DNA of 64,000 bases from an uncultured Pseudomonadota bacterium (GTDB lineage Bacteria > Myxococcota_A > UBA9160 > PR03): positions 1 to 64,000 of the forward strand of contig CAADGG010000108.1 of assembly GCA_900696485.1 (NCBI GenBank), written 5' to 3'. Both the position numbers and the translations under genes were made by a program. Positions within the stretch are counted from its first letter, which is position 1, and each line of letters opens with the position of its first letter. The notes beneath the pieces were generated by a model. It had not been told where the DNA came from. It searched no databases and saw only the letters and a list, made by a program, of their open reading frames with translations. Below, piece by piece: positions 1 to 8,465 of the stretch.

Positions 1-128
1 CTCTCGAACGCGACTTCGAAGCCCGATCGAGTGGAAACAAGCGGTGATTCCGCGCGATCGGTGCGACGAAACTCCTTCGAATCGCTGGATCCGCACCCGC
101 GGACGGCGATTTTCCGCAGCCTGCTAGT

Positions 129-440
129 GTGTGGGGTGTGAGGGACGCAGGGACGTTGACGGGGCGGCAGCGGCGGGAGCTGCGGGGTCGGGCGCAGCGG
201 ATCGAGCCGAGCGTGTTCGTGGGTGATGCGGGAGTCACCGACGGCGTATTGCGCGCACTCGACGAGGCGCTGCGCAGCCACGAGCTGGTGAAGGTCCGGA
301 TGCGCCAGCCGGCGGACAAGAAGGCGATGGCGGCGACGCTCGGGAGCGCGACGGGGGCGACTCTGCTGGGTTTGGTCGGGCATACCGTGCTGCTCTACCG
401 CGCGAATCTCGAGACGCCCGAGCCCGAGCGGCCGCTATGA
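129..440 (+). CDS. yhbY: YhbY-type RNA-binding protein (CRM domain)
   Basis: Small basic protein of 103 residues matching the single-domain CRM (YhbY) family, which associates with pre-50S ribosomal particles. The family pattern is visible as a hydrophobic core, a glycine-containing loop (VGDAGVTD, residues about 32-39) and the following helix with ALDEAL and VKVRM. The C-terminal strand TVLLYRAN is typical. Length agrees with E. coli YhbY (about 97 residues). The start is GTG, because no in-frame ATG precedes the conserved part. The stop overlaps the ATG of the threonine aldolase gene by 4 bases (ATGA), so the two are probably cotranscribed. No clear promoter is seen in the first 128 bases. 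Confidence 0.85.
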   Translation: MWGVRDAGTLTGRQRRELRGRAQRIEPSVFVGDAGVTDGVLRALDEALRSHELVKVRMRQPADKKAMAATLGSATGATLLGLVGHTVLLYRANLETPEPERPL

Positions 441-1462
441 AACCGATCGACCTGCGCAGCGACACCGTCACGCGTCCGACGCCGGCGATGCGCGAGGCCA
501 TGGCGCACGCGGAAGTCGGCGACGACGTCTACGGGGAGGACCCGACCGTGAACCGGCTCGAAGCCGCCGCCGCGGCGCGGGTTGGCAAGGAGGCCGCCGT
601 CTTCGTGCCGTCGGGCACGATGGCGAACCAGATCGCGATCCGCCTGCACACGCACCATGGGGAGGTCGTGCTCGCGAGCCAGGGCGCCCACGTGCTGCGC
701 TACGAAGGAGGAGCAGCTTCCGCGTTGGCAGGCGTCCAGATCACGACGATCGGCACGGCCGGATGTTTCGACGCGGACGCCGTCCGGGCGGCGTACGTGC
801 CGGCGAGCAACGTCCACCTCGCTCCGACGACGCTGCTCGTCGCGGAGGACACGCACAATGGCGCCGGCGGGCGCATCTTCCCGCTCGCCATGTTGCAGGG
901 CGCCGTCGGCGCGGCCCAGGATCTCGGCATGCGCACGCATCTGGACGGCGCGCGGCTCTTCGATGCGGAGGTGGCGAGCGGAGTGCCGGCCGCCCGCATC
1001 GCCGAGCGGTTCGACACCGTGGCGTTCTGCTTCTCGAAGGGTCTCGGCGCTCCGGTCGGCTCCGTGCTGTGCGGAGACGAAGCGACCATCCTGCGTGCGC
1101 GCCGGCTGCGCAAGATGCTCGGCGGCGGCATGCGGCAGGCCGGCGTGCTGGCCGCCGCCGCCCTCTATGCGCTGGAGCATCACGTCGACCGCCTCGCCGA
1201 GGATCACATCCGGGCCCGCCGCCTGGCCGAGGGCATCGAGAAGCTCGGCCTGCCGGTGCATCCCGCGCCCGAGACCAACATGGTGATGTTCGACGTCGCC
1301 GACACGATGGGCTTCTTGCGCGCGACCCGGGCCCGCGAGCTGTGGATCAACCCGACCGGGCCGGGCCGTTTCCGCGCCGTGACGCACCTCGACGTCGGGT
1401 CCGCCGATGTCGACGAAGCGCTCGCCCGCCTGGAGGAGGCCCTCACGGAGCTGAGGGCTTGA
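437..1462 (+). CDS. ltaE: Low-specificity L-threonine aldolase
   Basis: PLP enzyme of 341 residues that cleaves L-threonine or allo-threonine to glycine and acetaldehyde in the cytosol. It opens with the family signature IDLRSDTVTRPT. The phosphate-binding SGTMAN lies at 59-64, the PLP-ring aspartate is in HLDGARLFDA (D170), and the Schiff-base lysine is K201 in FSKGLGAPVGS. Length matches the family. Its ATG overlaps the YhbY stop by 4 bases, implying translational coupling. It is followed by the trp leader. A TTGACG at 1459-1464, overlapping the stop codon, could be the -35 element for that leader, although no strong -10 follows. Confidence 0.93.
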   Translation: MKPIDLRSDTVTRPTPAMREAMAHAEVGDDVYGEDPTVNRLEAAAAARVGKEAAVFVPSGTMANQIAIRLHTHHGEVVLASQGAHVLRYEGGAASALAGVQITTIGTAGCFDADAVRAAYVPASNVHLAPTTLLVAEDTHNGAGGRIFPLAMLQGAVGAAQDLGMRTHLDGARLFDAEVASGVPAARIAERFDTVAFCFSKGLGAPVGSVLCGDEATILRARRLRKMLGGGMRQAGVLAAAALYALEHHVDRLAEDHIRARRLAEGIEKLGLPVHPAPETNMVMFDVADTMGFLRATRARELWINPTGPGRFRAVTHLDVGSADVDEALARLEEALTELRA

Positions 1463-1494
1463 CGCTGAACCCCGGCTGTGGGACGTTCCGCTCC

Positions 1495-1596
1495 ATGCAG
1501 AAACCGGCGCGGATCGACGGTTGCCAGCCTCGGGGCGAAGCCCACGGGCCGCGCCGTGGTGACCGAGCCGGCTGGTGGTGGCTTCCTCGCGCTTGA
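1495..1596 (+). CDS. trpL: trp operon leader peptide with Trp-Trp-Trp
   Basis: A 33-codon reading frame starts at ATG 1495 and ends GWWWLPRA-stop. The three consecutive TGG codons occupy 1573-1581, 15 bases before the stop. It sits 131 bp upstream of the anthranilate synthase start and immediately before three mutually exclusive hairpins. Tandem Trp codons in a short leader peptide are how ribosome-mediated trp attenuation senses charged tRNA-Trp. ATG 1495 is the only in-frame start candidate; its ribosome binding site is weak (GGGA around 1480-1483). The peptide itself is not expected to have another function. Confidence 0.8.
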   Translation: MQKPARIDGCQPRGEAHGPRRGDRAGWWWLPRA

Positions 1597-1655
1597 GGTG
1601 GCCGTCGTTCGTGTTCGTGTAGGAGAACCAGGCCGCCTCCCGAGGCGGCCTTTTC
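1580..1655 (+). promoter_or_regulatory. trp transcription attenuator
   Basis: Four RNA segments can be read directly. Segment 1, GGCTTCCTC (1580-1588), overlaps the third Trp codon. Segment 2 is GAGGTGGCC (1595-1603), segment 3 is GGCCGCCTC (1631-1639), and segment 4 is GAGGCGGCC (1642-1650), followed by TTTTC (1651-1655). 1:2 pairs in 8 of 9 positions counting one G-U, 2:3 pairs in all 9 with one G-U (antiterminator), and 3:4 pairs perfectly (intrinsic terminator). A ribosome stalled on the Trp codons would cover segment 1, allow 2:3 to form and permit transcription of trpEG. Confidence 0.88.
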
Positions 1656-1727
1656 AATTCCCCTCCGCACCGCCAGGACGCGTTCGGACGGGACGGGCGC
1701 CCGGGACGGACGGAGAGGAGAGTCCCG

Positions 1728-3923
1728 ATGACCGAGTCCCCGAGCTATCGGACGCGTGGCGGGGTCCTCGTCCACCGCACCGTCGAGTCGATCGACGGCG
1801 GACGGGAGATCGAGGCGCTGACCCGCGCGCTCGACGAGCGGCGCGGCGCGCTGTTCGCGTCGAGTTACGAGTACCCCGGCCGCTACACGCGTTGGGACAT
1901 GGGCTTCTGCGATCCGCCGCTCCGGGTCGAGGCGCGTGGTCGCCGGCTTTGCATCGAGGCCCTGAACGAGCGTGGCCGGGTGCCGCTCGCCGCCATCGGG
2001 CGCGCGCTCGAGGCGCTTCCGGAGCTCGCCGGCCGGGAGGCCGGCGAGACGCTGCTTCGCTGCCAGCTTCGGGAGCCGGAGGGGCGTTTCCCGGAGGAGC
2101 AGCGCAGCAAGCAGCCTTCCGTGTTCACGGTGCTGCGCGCGCTCGTGGATCTCTTCGGCGCGGACGAGGACGCCCACCTGGGTCTCTACGGCGCCTTCGG
2201 ATACGACCTCGCGTTCCAGTTCGAGCCGCTCCGGTTGCGGCTCGAACGGCCGGAACGCCAGCGCGACATGGTCCTGTTCTTGCCCGACGAGCTGATCCTC
2301 GTCGACCACCGGCGCGAGCTGGCGACGCGGCGCCGCTACGAGTTCGAGATCGACGGGCGCACCACGGCCGGCCTCGCGCGCGGTGGGCCGCGAGAGCCCT
2401 TTGCCCTGGCGCCGGACGGCGCGGCGCCGCGACCGTGCGACCACGGGCCGGGCGAGTACGCCGCCGCCGTCCGGACCGCTCGCGAGTCGTTCCGGCGCGG
2501 GGATCTCTTCGAGGTCGTGTTGTCGCAGACCTTCCGCGAACCGGCTTCTGTGTCTCCGGCGGAGATCTTCCGCCGGCTGCGGATCCGCAATCCATCGCCG
2601 TACGGCTTCCTGATCCATCTTGGCGATGCCGAGTACCTGGTCGGCGCGTCGCCCGAGATGTTCGTGCGGGTCGAGGGGCGCCGCGTCGAGACCTGTCCGA
2701 TCGCCGGCACCATCCGTCGCGGCGAGGATGCGATCGAAGATGCCGAGCAGATCAAGACGCTGCTCACGTCCACGAAGGAAGAGTCCGAGTTGACGATGTG
2801 CACGGACGTCGATCGCAACGACAAGTCGCGGATCTGCGTGCCGGGATCCGTGCGCGTCATCGGCCGGCGGCAGATCGAGCTCTACTCGCGGCTGATCCAC
2901 ACCGTCGACCATGTCGAGGGCACGTTGCGGGAGGGTTTCGCCGCCCTCGATGCGTTCCTGTGTCATACCTGGGCCGTGACGGTGACGGGCGCGCCGAAGG
3001 CCTGGGCGATGCAATTCATCGAAGACCACGAGCGATCGGCGCGGGCCTGGTACGGCGGCGCCGTCGGGCTGATCGGCTTCGACGGCAACTTGAACACCGG
3101 TCTCACGCTCCGGACGATCCGCGTCCTCGACGGCATGACCGAGGTCCGTGCCGGTGCGACGTTGCTCTACGATTCGGATCCGGAGGCCGAGGAGGAGGAG
3201 ACGCACGTGAAGGCGTCGGCGCTGCTCGATGCGATCCGCCGGCCGGCAGAGGTCGCACGCGAGGCGCCGCGGACGGTTCAGACGCAGGTCGGCGCCGGGA
3301 AACGGATCCTGCTGATCGACCATCAGGACTCGTTCGTGCACACGCTCGCGAACTACCTCCGGCAGACGGGCGCCGAGGTCGTGACCTGGCGGAGCGGATT
3401 TCCCGAAGCGGAACTCGATGCGTTGCAGCCGGATCTGGTCGTCCTCTCGCCGGGCCCCGGCTCGCCGGCGGATTTCGACGTGTCGGGGACGCTGGCGATG
3501 CTGCGCGGCCGCGGGTTCCCGGTCTTCGGGGTCTGTCTCGGGCTGCAGGGTCTCGTCGAGCATCTCGGCGGCCAGCTCGACGTGCTCGACGTGCCGGTGC
3601 ACGGGAAGCCGTCGTGGATCGAGGTGCGCGGCGGCGCACTCTTCGAAGGCCTGCCGAAGCGATTCCGCGCCGGCCGCTACCACTCGCTGTATGCGCGTCG
3701 CGACGCGCTGCCGCGCGGACTCCGCATCAGTGCGGAAAGCGAGGATGGCGTCATCATGGCGGTCGAACACGAGTGCGAGCCGCTTGCCGCCGTGCAGTTC
3801 CATCCGGAATCGATCCTGACGCCGGGAGGACTGGGGCTGCGGCTGCTGGCCAACGCGGTGACGAAGCTCGTGCGGGGAGCCCGCGATCAGGCGAGCGCAG
3901 ACCGCAACGCCGCACCGATCTGA
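1728..3923 (+). CDS. trpEG: Anthranilate synthase, fused TrpE-TrpG
   Basis: A 731-residue fusion that converts chorismate and glutamine to anthranilate, the first committed step of tryptophan synthesis. Residues about 1-520 are the chorismate-utilising (TrpE) part, with late motifs such as CPIAGTIRRG, DRNDKSRIC and VTVTGAPK. Residues about 525-725 are a class I glutamine amidotransferase with SPGPGSP, the nucleophile Cys603 in GVCLGLQG, and His692/Glu694 in FHPES. Such fusions are known from rhizobia and some other proteobacteria. The ATG at 1728 follows a GGAGAGGAG ribosome site. Expression is controlled by the upstream attenuator. Its 3' end overlaps the convergent hydrolase gene by 37 bp. 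Confidence 0.95.
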   Translation: MTESPSYRTRGGVLVHRTVESIDGGREIEALTRALDERRGALFASSYEYPGRYTRWDMGFCDPPLRVEARGRRLCIEALNERGRVPLAAIGRALEALPELAGREAGETLLRCQLREPEGRFPEEQRSKQPSVFTVLRALVDLFGADEDAHLGLYGAFGYDLAFQFEPLRLRLERPERQRDMVLFLPDELILVDHRRELATRRRYEFEIDGRTTAGLARGGPREPFALAPDGAAPRPCDHGPGEYAAAVRTARESFRRGDLFEVVLSQTFREPASVSPAEIFRRLRIRNPSPYGFLIHLGDAEYLVGASPEMFVRVEGRRVETCPIAGTIRRGEDAIEDAEQIKTLLTSTKEESELTMCTDVDRNDKSRICVPGSVRVIGRRQIELYSRLIHTVDHVEGTLREGFAALDAFLCHTWAVTVTGAPKAWAMQFIEDHERSARAWYGGAVGLIGFDGNLNTGLTLRTIRVLDGMTEVRAGATLLYDSDPEAEEEETHVKASALLDAIRRPAEVAREAPRTVQTQVGAGKRILLIDHQDSFVHTLANYLRQTGAEVVTWRSGFPEAELDALQPDLVVLSPGPGSPADFDVSGTLAMLRGRGFPVFGVCLGLQGLVEHLGGQLDVLDVPVHGKPSWIEVRGGALFEGLPKRFRAGRYHSLYARRDALPRGLRISAESEDGVIMAVEHECEPLAAVQFHPESILTPGGLGLRLLANAVTKLVRGARDQASADRNAAPI

Positions 3924-4819
3924 TCGACGGCGCGCTTGCCAGCGTCGATCAGATCGAGAAGCGACGCGACGCCGTGGATCTGTCCGTCGTAGCGCGTGCA
4001 GGTCGTCGGGACGCCGGCCAGACGCAGCCGCTCGGCATAGGCTTCTCCCTCGTCGCGGAGCGGGTCGTATTCGGCGGTGATCACCGTCGCGGGCGGGAGC
4101 CCGGCGAGATCCTCGGCGTGCAGCGGCGCCACGTAGCCGTCGCTGCGCAGCGCCGGGTCCGCGACGTACTGGTCCCAGAACCAGCGCATGTCGTCCCGTG
4201 TCAGGAAATAGCCGTCGCCGTTCTCGCGGTAGGAGGGCCGGTCGAAGTCGTGGTCGACGACCGGATAGAGAAGGGCCTGATGGCGCAGCGTGGGCCCGGC
4301 GCGATCGCGCGCCATCAGCGCGACGACGGCGGCGAGATTGCCCCCCGCGCTGTCGCCGGCGATGGCGACACGCGTGGCGTCGATGCCGAATTCGGAGCCG
4401 TGCTCGGCGAGGTGGCACGCGACGGCGTAGCCGTCCTCCGGCGCAGCCGGCCAGGGATGTTCGGGTGCGAGTCGATAGTCGACGGAGACGACGCGGGCGC
4501 CGCTGCGATTGGCGAGCGCCTTGCAGAGATTCTCGTGCGTGTCGGGACTGCCGATCACCCAACCGCCGCCGTGAAAGTAGACGAGACCCGGAGCCGGGGG
4601 CGGACTGCCCGCCGGTCCGTAGAGACGCACCGGGATCGTGCGGCCGCCATCGCTCGGGACGTGGAGGTTCTCGATCCGGTCCACCGCCTCGCCGGGGATC
4701 GGCACGCGCAGGAGTTCGAAAGCCGCTCGGGCCTCCGTCGGGGTCATCTCGTGAAGGGACGGTCCGCCCCGGGCGCCGAGCTGGTCGAGGAGGAAGCGGG
4801 CCTGGGGATCGAGCGGCAT
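3887..4819 (-). CDS. Alpha/beta hydrolase of the HSL (lipase/esterase) family
   Basis: A 310-residue serine esterase of the hormone-sensitive-lipase group. The oxyanion-hole motif HGGG is at 83-86, the nucleophile Ser157 lies in GDSAG, and the acid Asp252 (EYDPLRDEG) and His282 (IHGV) complete the triad. The upstream LAPEHPWPAA segment is typical. Substrate cannot be predicted beyond short-chain acyl esters. The ATG at 4819 is preceded by AAGGACC. It is 64 bp downstream of the thioesterase-like gene on the same strand, so the two may form an operon acting on acyl esters. Confidence 0.88.
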   Translation of the reverse strand: MPLDPQARFLLDQLGARGGPSLHEMTPTEARAAFELLRVPIPGEAVDRIENLHVPSDGGRTIPVRLYGPAGSPPPAPGLVYFHGGGWVIGSPDTHENLCKALANRSGARVVSVDYRLAPEHPWPAAPEDGYAVACHLAEHGSEFGIDATRVAIAGDSAGGNLAAVVALMARDRAGPTLRHQALLYPVVDHDFDRPSYRENGDGYFLTRDDMRWFWDQYVADPALRSDGYVAPLHAEDLAGLPPATVITAEYDPLRDEGEAYAERLRLAGVPTTCTRYDGQIHGVASLLDLIDAGKRAVDQIGAALRSALA

Positions 4820-4883
4820 GGGAGGTCCTTTTTCGGTACGGCGCCCCCGGCCGACGCCCGGGGGCCGCGGGGGCACGGGGTAG

Positions 4884-5693
4884 CTAGCCGACCACAGCCA
4901 TCTGGCGCGACTGCGCCAGCAGGACGCCATCACGGCTCCACACCCCGCCGTCTTCCTCGACGAAGCCGCCGGCGGCGAGCCGCGAGTGGAACACGGCGAG
5001 ACACCAGTCCTCCGCCCGGGCCTTGGCGAGCGGAAGCTCGGTCCGAAAGTGGATCGTAAGGTCCACCGTCGGAACCGGGCCGATGGCCTCGTGGCTGGGC
5101 GCCCACGAGAAACATGCCGGCGGCCACGCATCGGTGTAGGCCGCGATGAGCAGGGCGTCCGCGATGCGGGGCTCTTCGAGGCGGATCCAGCCGCCGCACA
5201 GCGCCTCCGCACCGCCGCTGCCGGGTGGAGAACCGACCGCCCAGCGATACTCGTAGCGGTCGTGCATCGGGATGCCGCTGGGAAACGACGGGCAGGAATC
5301 CGGCGGGGCCGCGGTCGGCATCCGCGCGTGATCGAAGCCCGCCCCCCGGCGCGGGGTCGAGAACGCGCCGAGGGCGAGCGCCAGCAGGCGGTCGCCTTGG
5401 ATCATGCGCGCCGAGACGGTCGTCAGCGAGCGTCCGATGCGTTCGACCCGCGTATCGATGCGGACGGCCCCTTCGGCGGGCGGCGCCGTGTAGTGCACCG
5501 TGAGCGAGCGTGGCGCCCGCTCGGCGGGGACCTCCGCGGCGAGGGCTCGCAGCAGCAGCGCCGCGACATAGCCGCCGTTCGGTCCTCGGACGACCCACCA
5601 GCCGCGATCGATTCGCGCCTCGTGAACACCAGGACCGGCCACGGACGGGTCGACGGCACGGACGGCGGTCGCACGATCGAAATGGGTCGGCAT
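4884..5693 (-). CDS. Acyl-CoA thioesterase-like protein (TesB-like double hotdog)
   Basis: A 269-residue protein of the thioesterase superfamily with two hotdog repeats. The N-terminal half holds GPNGGYVAALLLRAL and the strand LTVHYTAPP; the C-terminal half holds TVDLTIHFRTELP and the terminal strand LAQSRQMA, a common ending in TesB-like thioesterases. Members hydrolyse acyl-CoA to free acid and CoA. Length matches the family. It lies upstream of the esterase gene. Its start faces the first copy of the long palindromic repeat, about 40 bp away. Confidence 0.8.
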   Translation of the reverse strand: MPTHFDRATAVRAVDPSVAGPGVHEARIDRGWWVVRGPNGGYVAALLLRALAAEVPAERAPRSLTVHYTAPPAEGAVRIDTRVERIGRSLTTVSARMIQGDRLLALALGAFSTPRRGAGFDHARMPTAAPPDSCPSFPSGIPMHDRYEYRWAVGSPPGSGGAEALCGGWIRLEEPRIADALLIAAYTDAWPPACFSWAPSHEAIGPVPTVDLTIHFRTELPLAKARAEDWCLAVFHSRLAAGGFVEEDGGVWSRDGVLLAQSRQMAVVG

Positions 5694-5732
5694 GGCCGCC
5701 GAAGATCGCCCCCCGCCGCGCCCGTCGCAACG

Positions 5733-5821
5733 CGCGTCAAGAAAGGGGTCGGGTTGGATCGGTCAACTTTTCCCCAACGGGGAAAAGTTGACCGATCCAA
5801 CCCGACCCCTTTCTTGACGCG
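5733..5821. repeat. Long perfect palindrome, copy 1 (43-bp arms)
   Basis: Positions 5733-5775 are the exact reverse complement of 5779-5821, separated by AAC (5776-5778). Arm order is CGTCAAGAAAGGGG, TCGGGTT, a variable GGATCG, then GTCAACTTTTCC and CC. Two other copies occur at 25783 and 50557. This copy sits between divergently transcribed genes, so it cannot simply be a shared transcription terminator. It resembles REP-type palindromes spread by Y1 transposases, but no such transposase gene is present in the window. Confidence 0.92.
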
Positions 5822-5991
5822 GGGAGCGTCGCGTTTCTGTGTTGCCGGGGGCCGGTGTGAGTCCGGTCGTCGTGGCTCCGCGAAAGCGGCCCCGAGGGGC
5901 TGCCGTCCTGGACGGCGGACGTCGGGGAGGGTTCTGCGGGGCGGTCTCTACAGCTGCTCCGGGTACTTGCCGATCGCAGACAGGCCCGAGC

Positions 5992-7281
5992 GTGAGGATT
6001 CCGGCTGTGGCCCATGACGTCTCGAACCGCAAGGTCCTGATCCTGCACGACGGGGAACTCGCGGACCTGCGGGCGCTGGTCGAATCGCTCGGTGCGCAGG
6101 TGATCGAAGTCGGCGGCAGTGGCGAGGCCGAGACGGATTTCGACGTCGTGCTCGCGACGCCGCGCCGGTTGCGCGAGATCTCGCGCTCGTCCGCGCGACC
6201 CGAAGCGGTCCGGATCGCGGTGCTCGAGCGCGATGCGCGGACGCTGCGCGCGCTGTGTCGGCGGACCGGCGTCGATCTCGTCGTGCTGCGCCCCGTGCAT
6301 CCGACCGCCGTGCGGCTGTTGCTGCTCCATGCTCTCTACCGCGGGCCCGATCGCCGGGTCCGTCGCGTGGCCGTCGGGGTCCCGGTGCGGTTCCGGAGCG
6401 GCTTCCGTTCGCACGGGGCGCTGCTCGCGGACCTCTCGACGCGGGGCTGCCAACTGGTCGGTTGTCGACCGCGGATGCCTGGGAAACACCTGAAGGTGTC
6501 GATCCCGGATCCCGCAGTCCCGGGGCGCTCCTTCGTCGTGGCCGGGCAGGTCGTACGGCTGGTCCGCGGCCTCGACCCGGGCTTCGCCGTCGAATTTCTC
6601 GACGTCGGAGCGCGCACGCGCGAGCAGCTCCAGGCGGCAATCGCTTCGTATGCCGAAGGGCCGGCGCCGTGCCACAGCCGCGACGTCGCGACGGCCTGGC
6701 GCCGCTTCGCGCCACCGCCGACGCCGGCCGGGCCTCCCGACGAGCAGCCTTCGACTCCGGAGGCGTCCGCGTGGGAAGCGAGCTCGGAGGCGGACTTCGC
6801 CGCCGCGCAGGAGCCGCACGCCGAACGCGCGTCGCCATCGGACTCCGTGGCGCACGAGGGACCGGCTCCCGATGCGGAGCGGACGGCCGCGGAGATCCTC
6901 GCGGACGATCGGCGTCGTCATCCCCGTCATCGATACGACGGACGGCGCATCGTCGCGCTCGATGAGGAGGCCGCTCGTGTCCTGGTGGGGCACGATCTCT
7001 CGCTCGACGGCATGCGCGTGGTTCCGAACCCCGCGTTGCGCGTCGGCCAGCAGCTTCGCGTGGCGCTCTACGGGAGCCCCGGGGAGACCCCGTTGGTCAT
7101 CGAGACCGAGGTGATGCGCGACGACGGGGAGCGCGGCCTCGTGCTGCGCTTCGAGTCCGGCGATGAGGGCGCCCGGCGCTATCTGGCGAAGATGCTCGAC
7201 TCGCTCCCGGTGCTGGACGGCGGCAGGGAATCGGCACCGGGTCTCGTAGTCTCCGAGATTCTCGACGGCCCCGAGGGTTAG
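5992..7281 (+). CDS. Dual PilZ protein with receiver-like N-terminus
   Basis: About 429 residues from the GTG at 5992; GTG 6007 is an alternative, and the frame remains open upstream to 5839. The first about 105 residues (KVLILHDGELADLRALVESLG, with strands and helices alternating) look like a receiver domain without a clear phospho-acceptor aspartate. PilZ domain 1 spans about 115-225, with an Arg-rich start and DLSTRG. A Pro/Ala/Glu linker follows, then PilZ domain 2 at about 305-400, with RHPRHRY (the RxxxR ligand motif) and DLSLDG. PilZ domains bind cyclic di-GMP. The next gene has the same architecture with one PilZ, and an EAL gene lies downstream, so a shared c-di-GMP role is likely but the output is unknown. 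Confidence 0.8.
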   Translation: MRIPAVAHDVSNRKVLILHDGELADLRALVESLGAQVIEVGGSGEAETDFDVVLATPRRLREISRSSARPEAVRIAVLERDARTLRALCRRTGVDLVVLRPVHPTAVRLLLLHALYRGPDRRVRRVAVGVPVRFRSGFRSHGALLADLSTRGCQLVGCRPRMPGKHLKVSIPDPAVPGRSFVVAGQVVRLVRGLDPGFAVEFLDVGARTREQLQAAIASYAEGPAPCHSRDVATAWRRFAPPPTPAGPPDEQPSTPEASAWEASSEADFAAAQEPHAERASPSDSVAHEGPAPDAERTAAEILADDRRRHPRHRYDGRRIVALDEEAARVLVGHDLSLDGMRVVPNPALRVGQQLRVALYGSPGETPLVIETEVMRDDGERGLVLRFESGDEGARRYLAKMLDSLPVLDGGRESAPGLVVSEILDGPEG

Positions 7282-7370
7282 TGCCGCCGGCATCCGACGG
7301 GCAAGCGCGACGGCGACTCAACTCGGGCCCCCCGGTGCGCCGATGAGGCCGGACGGGGGGCAGGACGAAG

Positions 7371-8102
7371 ATGCCCATCGAGCGAAGTGTCCTCGTGATG
7401 GACGGCGGCGGCGCCCCGCGGTCGGCGCTTGCCCATCGCCTGCGTCGGATCGGCTACCGGACGCTCCGCGCCAAGAGCCCGGAGGACGGCTTTCGGCTCG
7501 TCGAGGAGCACCGTCATCTGATCGGTGTCGCACTGATCCCGCCGGATCTCGCCGTCATCGATCTGCCGGCGGCGCTCACGGCCCTTGCTGCGAGTGCCCC
7601 CAACGGCCAGCTCAGCTACATCGTCAGCGGCCAGCCGCCGGGTCCGGAACCGCTCGACGAGCTGCGCGCGGCCGGGGTCCGGCTGGCGCTCTGGGAGCCG
7701 TACGACGATGCGCGTCTGCGCTTCCAGGTCAATCGGGCGCTGGCGCTGGACGAAGCCGCCAGCCTGCCGCGTCGGGAGACGCGCGCTCCCGTGGAGCTGG
7801 CCGCGCAGGTCTTCCAGGCCGGCCGGCAGAAGCCCGCCCGCGTCTACACCCTCTCCTCGGGCGGCGTCTATCTCGAAACTCCGCGCCCGACGATGCGGGG
7901 CGCGCGGGTCGAAGTCGAGTTGACGATCGGCGCGGGTCCCGTGCGCGCCGCGGGCGTCGTGGTCTACACCAACGTGCCGGGCAATCTCCACCGCAGCAAT
8001 CTGCCGGTCGGCATGGGCATTCGCTTCAGCGACGTCCCGGAGCCCTCGTGTGCGGCGTTGCGCCGACTCGTCGCCGAAGCCTCGCTCTCCCTCTCGCTCT
8101 GA
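7371..8102 (+). CDS. Receiver-like plus PilZ domain protein
   Basis: A 243-residue protein. Residues 1-128 resemble a response-regulator receiver fold (SVLVMDGGG, AHRLRRIGYRT), but the phosphorylation site is replaced by ALIPPD, so phosphotransfer is doubtful. Residues about 134-235 form a PilZ domain: RRETRAPVELA carries the arginine pair and YTLSSGGVYLET carries the (D/N)xSxxG-like strand, here SSGG. Similar proteins in deltaproteobacteria are cytosolic c-di-GMP effectors. The gene follows the dual PilZ gene by 89 bp on the same strand, and the two appear to be related duplicates. Confidence 0.78.
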   Translation: MPIERSVLVMDGGGAPRSALAHRLRRIGYRTLRAKSPEDGFRLVEEHRHLIGVALIPPDLAVIDLPAALTALAASAPNGQLSYIVSGQPPGPEPLDELRAAGVRLALWEPYDDARLRFQVNRALALDEAASLPRRETRAPVELAAQVFQAGRQKPARVYTLSSGGVYLETPRPTMRGARVEVELTIGAGPVRAAGVVVYTNVPGNLHRSNLPVGMGIRFSDVPEPSCAALRRLVAEASLSLSL

Positions 8103-8139
8103 CACCGGCGTTCGTGTTTCCGGCTGCGCGGCGGCGAGA

Positions 8140-8436
8140 TCAGCGGTCCGCGTCCGGGAACACCCGGCGCGAGCCGAATACGTCCCATTGTGCGAAGACG
8201 CCCTCGACGACGTACGGATCGCTGGCCGCGAAGTGACGGGCCCGCTGCAGGGAATCGGCTTCGAAGACGATCACGCTGCCACACGGCTCTCCGGTGTCGT
8301 CGAGCAGCGGCCCGGCGTAGACGACGCGACCGGCATCGGCCAGCGGTTGCAGGTTGCGCAGATGGGCGTCGCGATGCCGCAGGCGGCGCGCGCCGCTGTC
8401 CGGTCCGTCGCGACCGACCAGTACGAAGAGAGCCAT
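8140..8436 (-). CDS. YCII-related domain protein (YciI-like)
   Basis: A 98-residue protein of the YCII/dimeric ferredoxin-like fold. It begins MALFVLVGRDGPDS and contains the typical RDAHLRNLQPLADAGRVVYAGPLLDD segment split by a Gly-Pro turn, then the SLQRARHFAASDPYVVEGVF helix. Family members are small cytosolic dimers; some take part in chlorinated-aromatic or redox chemistry, most are uncharacterised. It lies 29 bp downstream of the quinone reductase gene on the same strand, so they are probably cotranscribed. Confidence 0.82.
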   Translation of the reverse strand: MALFVLVGRDGPDSGARRLRHRDAHLRNLQPLADAGRVVYAGPLLDDTGEPCGSVIVFEADSLQRARHFAASDPYVVEGVFAQWDVFGSRRVFPDADR

Positions 8437-8465
8437 GGTGGGGATTCCTTCCGGATGCCGAACGT

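Noticed and set aside
1..128. A gene end or RNA gene before yhbY
   Set aside because: No open frame with homology or tRNA-like fold was seen; the segment is too short to judge.
4845..4867. GC-rich hairpin between the thioesterase and esterase genes
   Set aside because: An 8-bp stem with no T-run in either direction, common by chance at this GC content.
1443..5059. Very long open frames antisense to and overlapping trpEG
   Set aside because: Expected in high-GC DNA. Their products are low-complexity Arg/Ala/Pro-rich, lack domains and overlap a gene with full catalytic motifs.
5733..5821. Copy 1 as an ordinary intrinsic terminator
   Set aside because: It lies between two divergently transcribed genes, where no transcript needs to end, although copies 2 and 3 could still be used as terminators.
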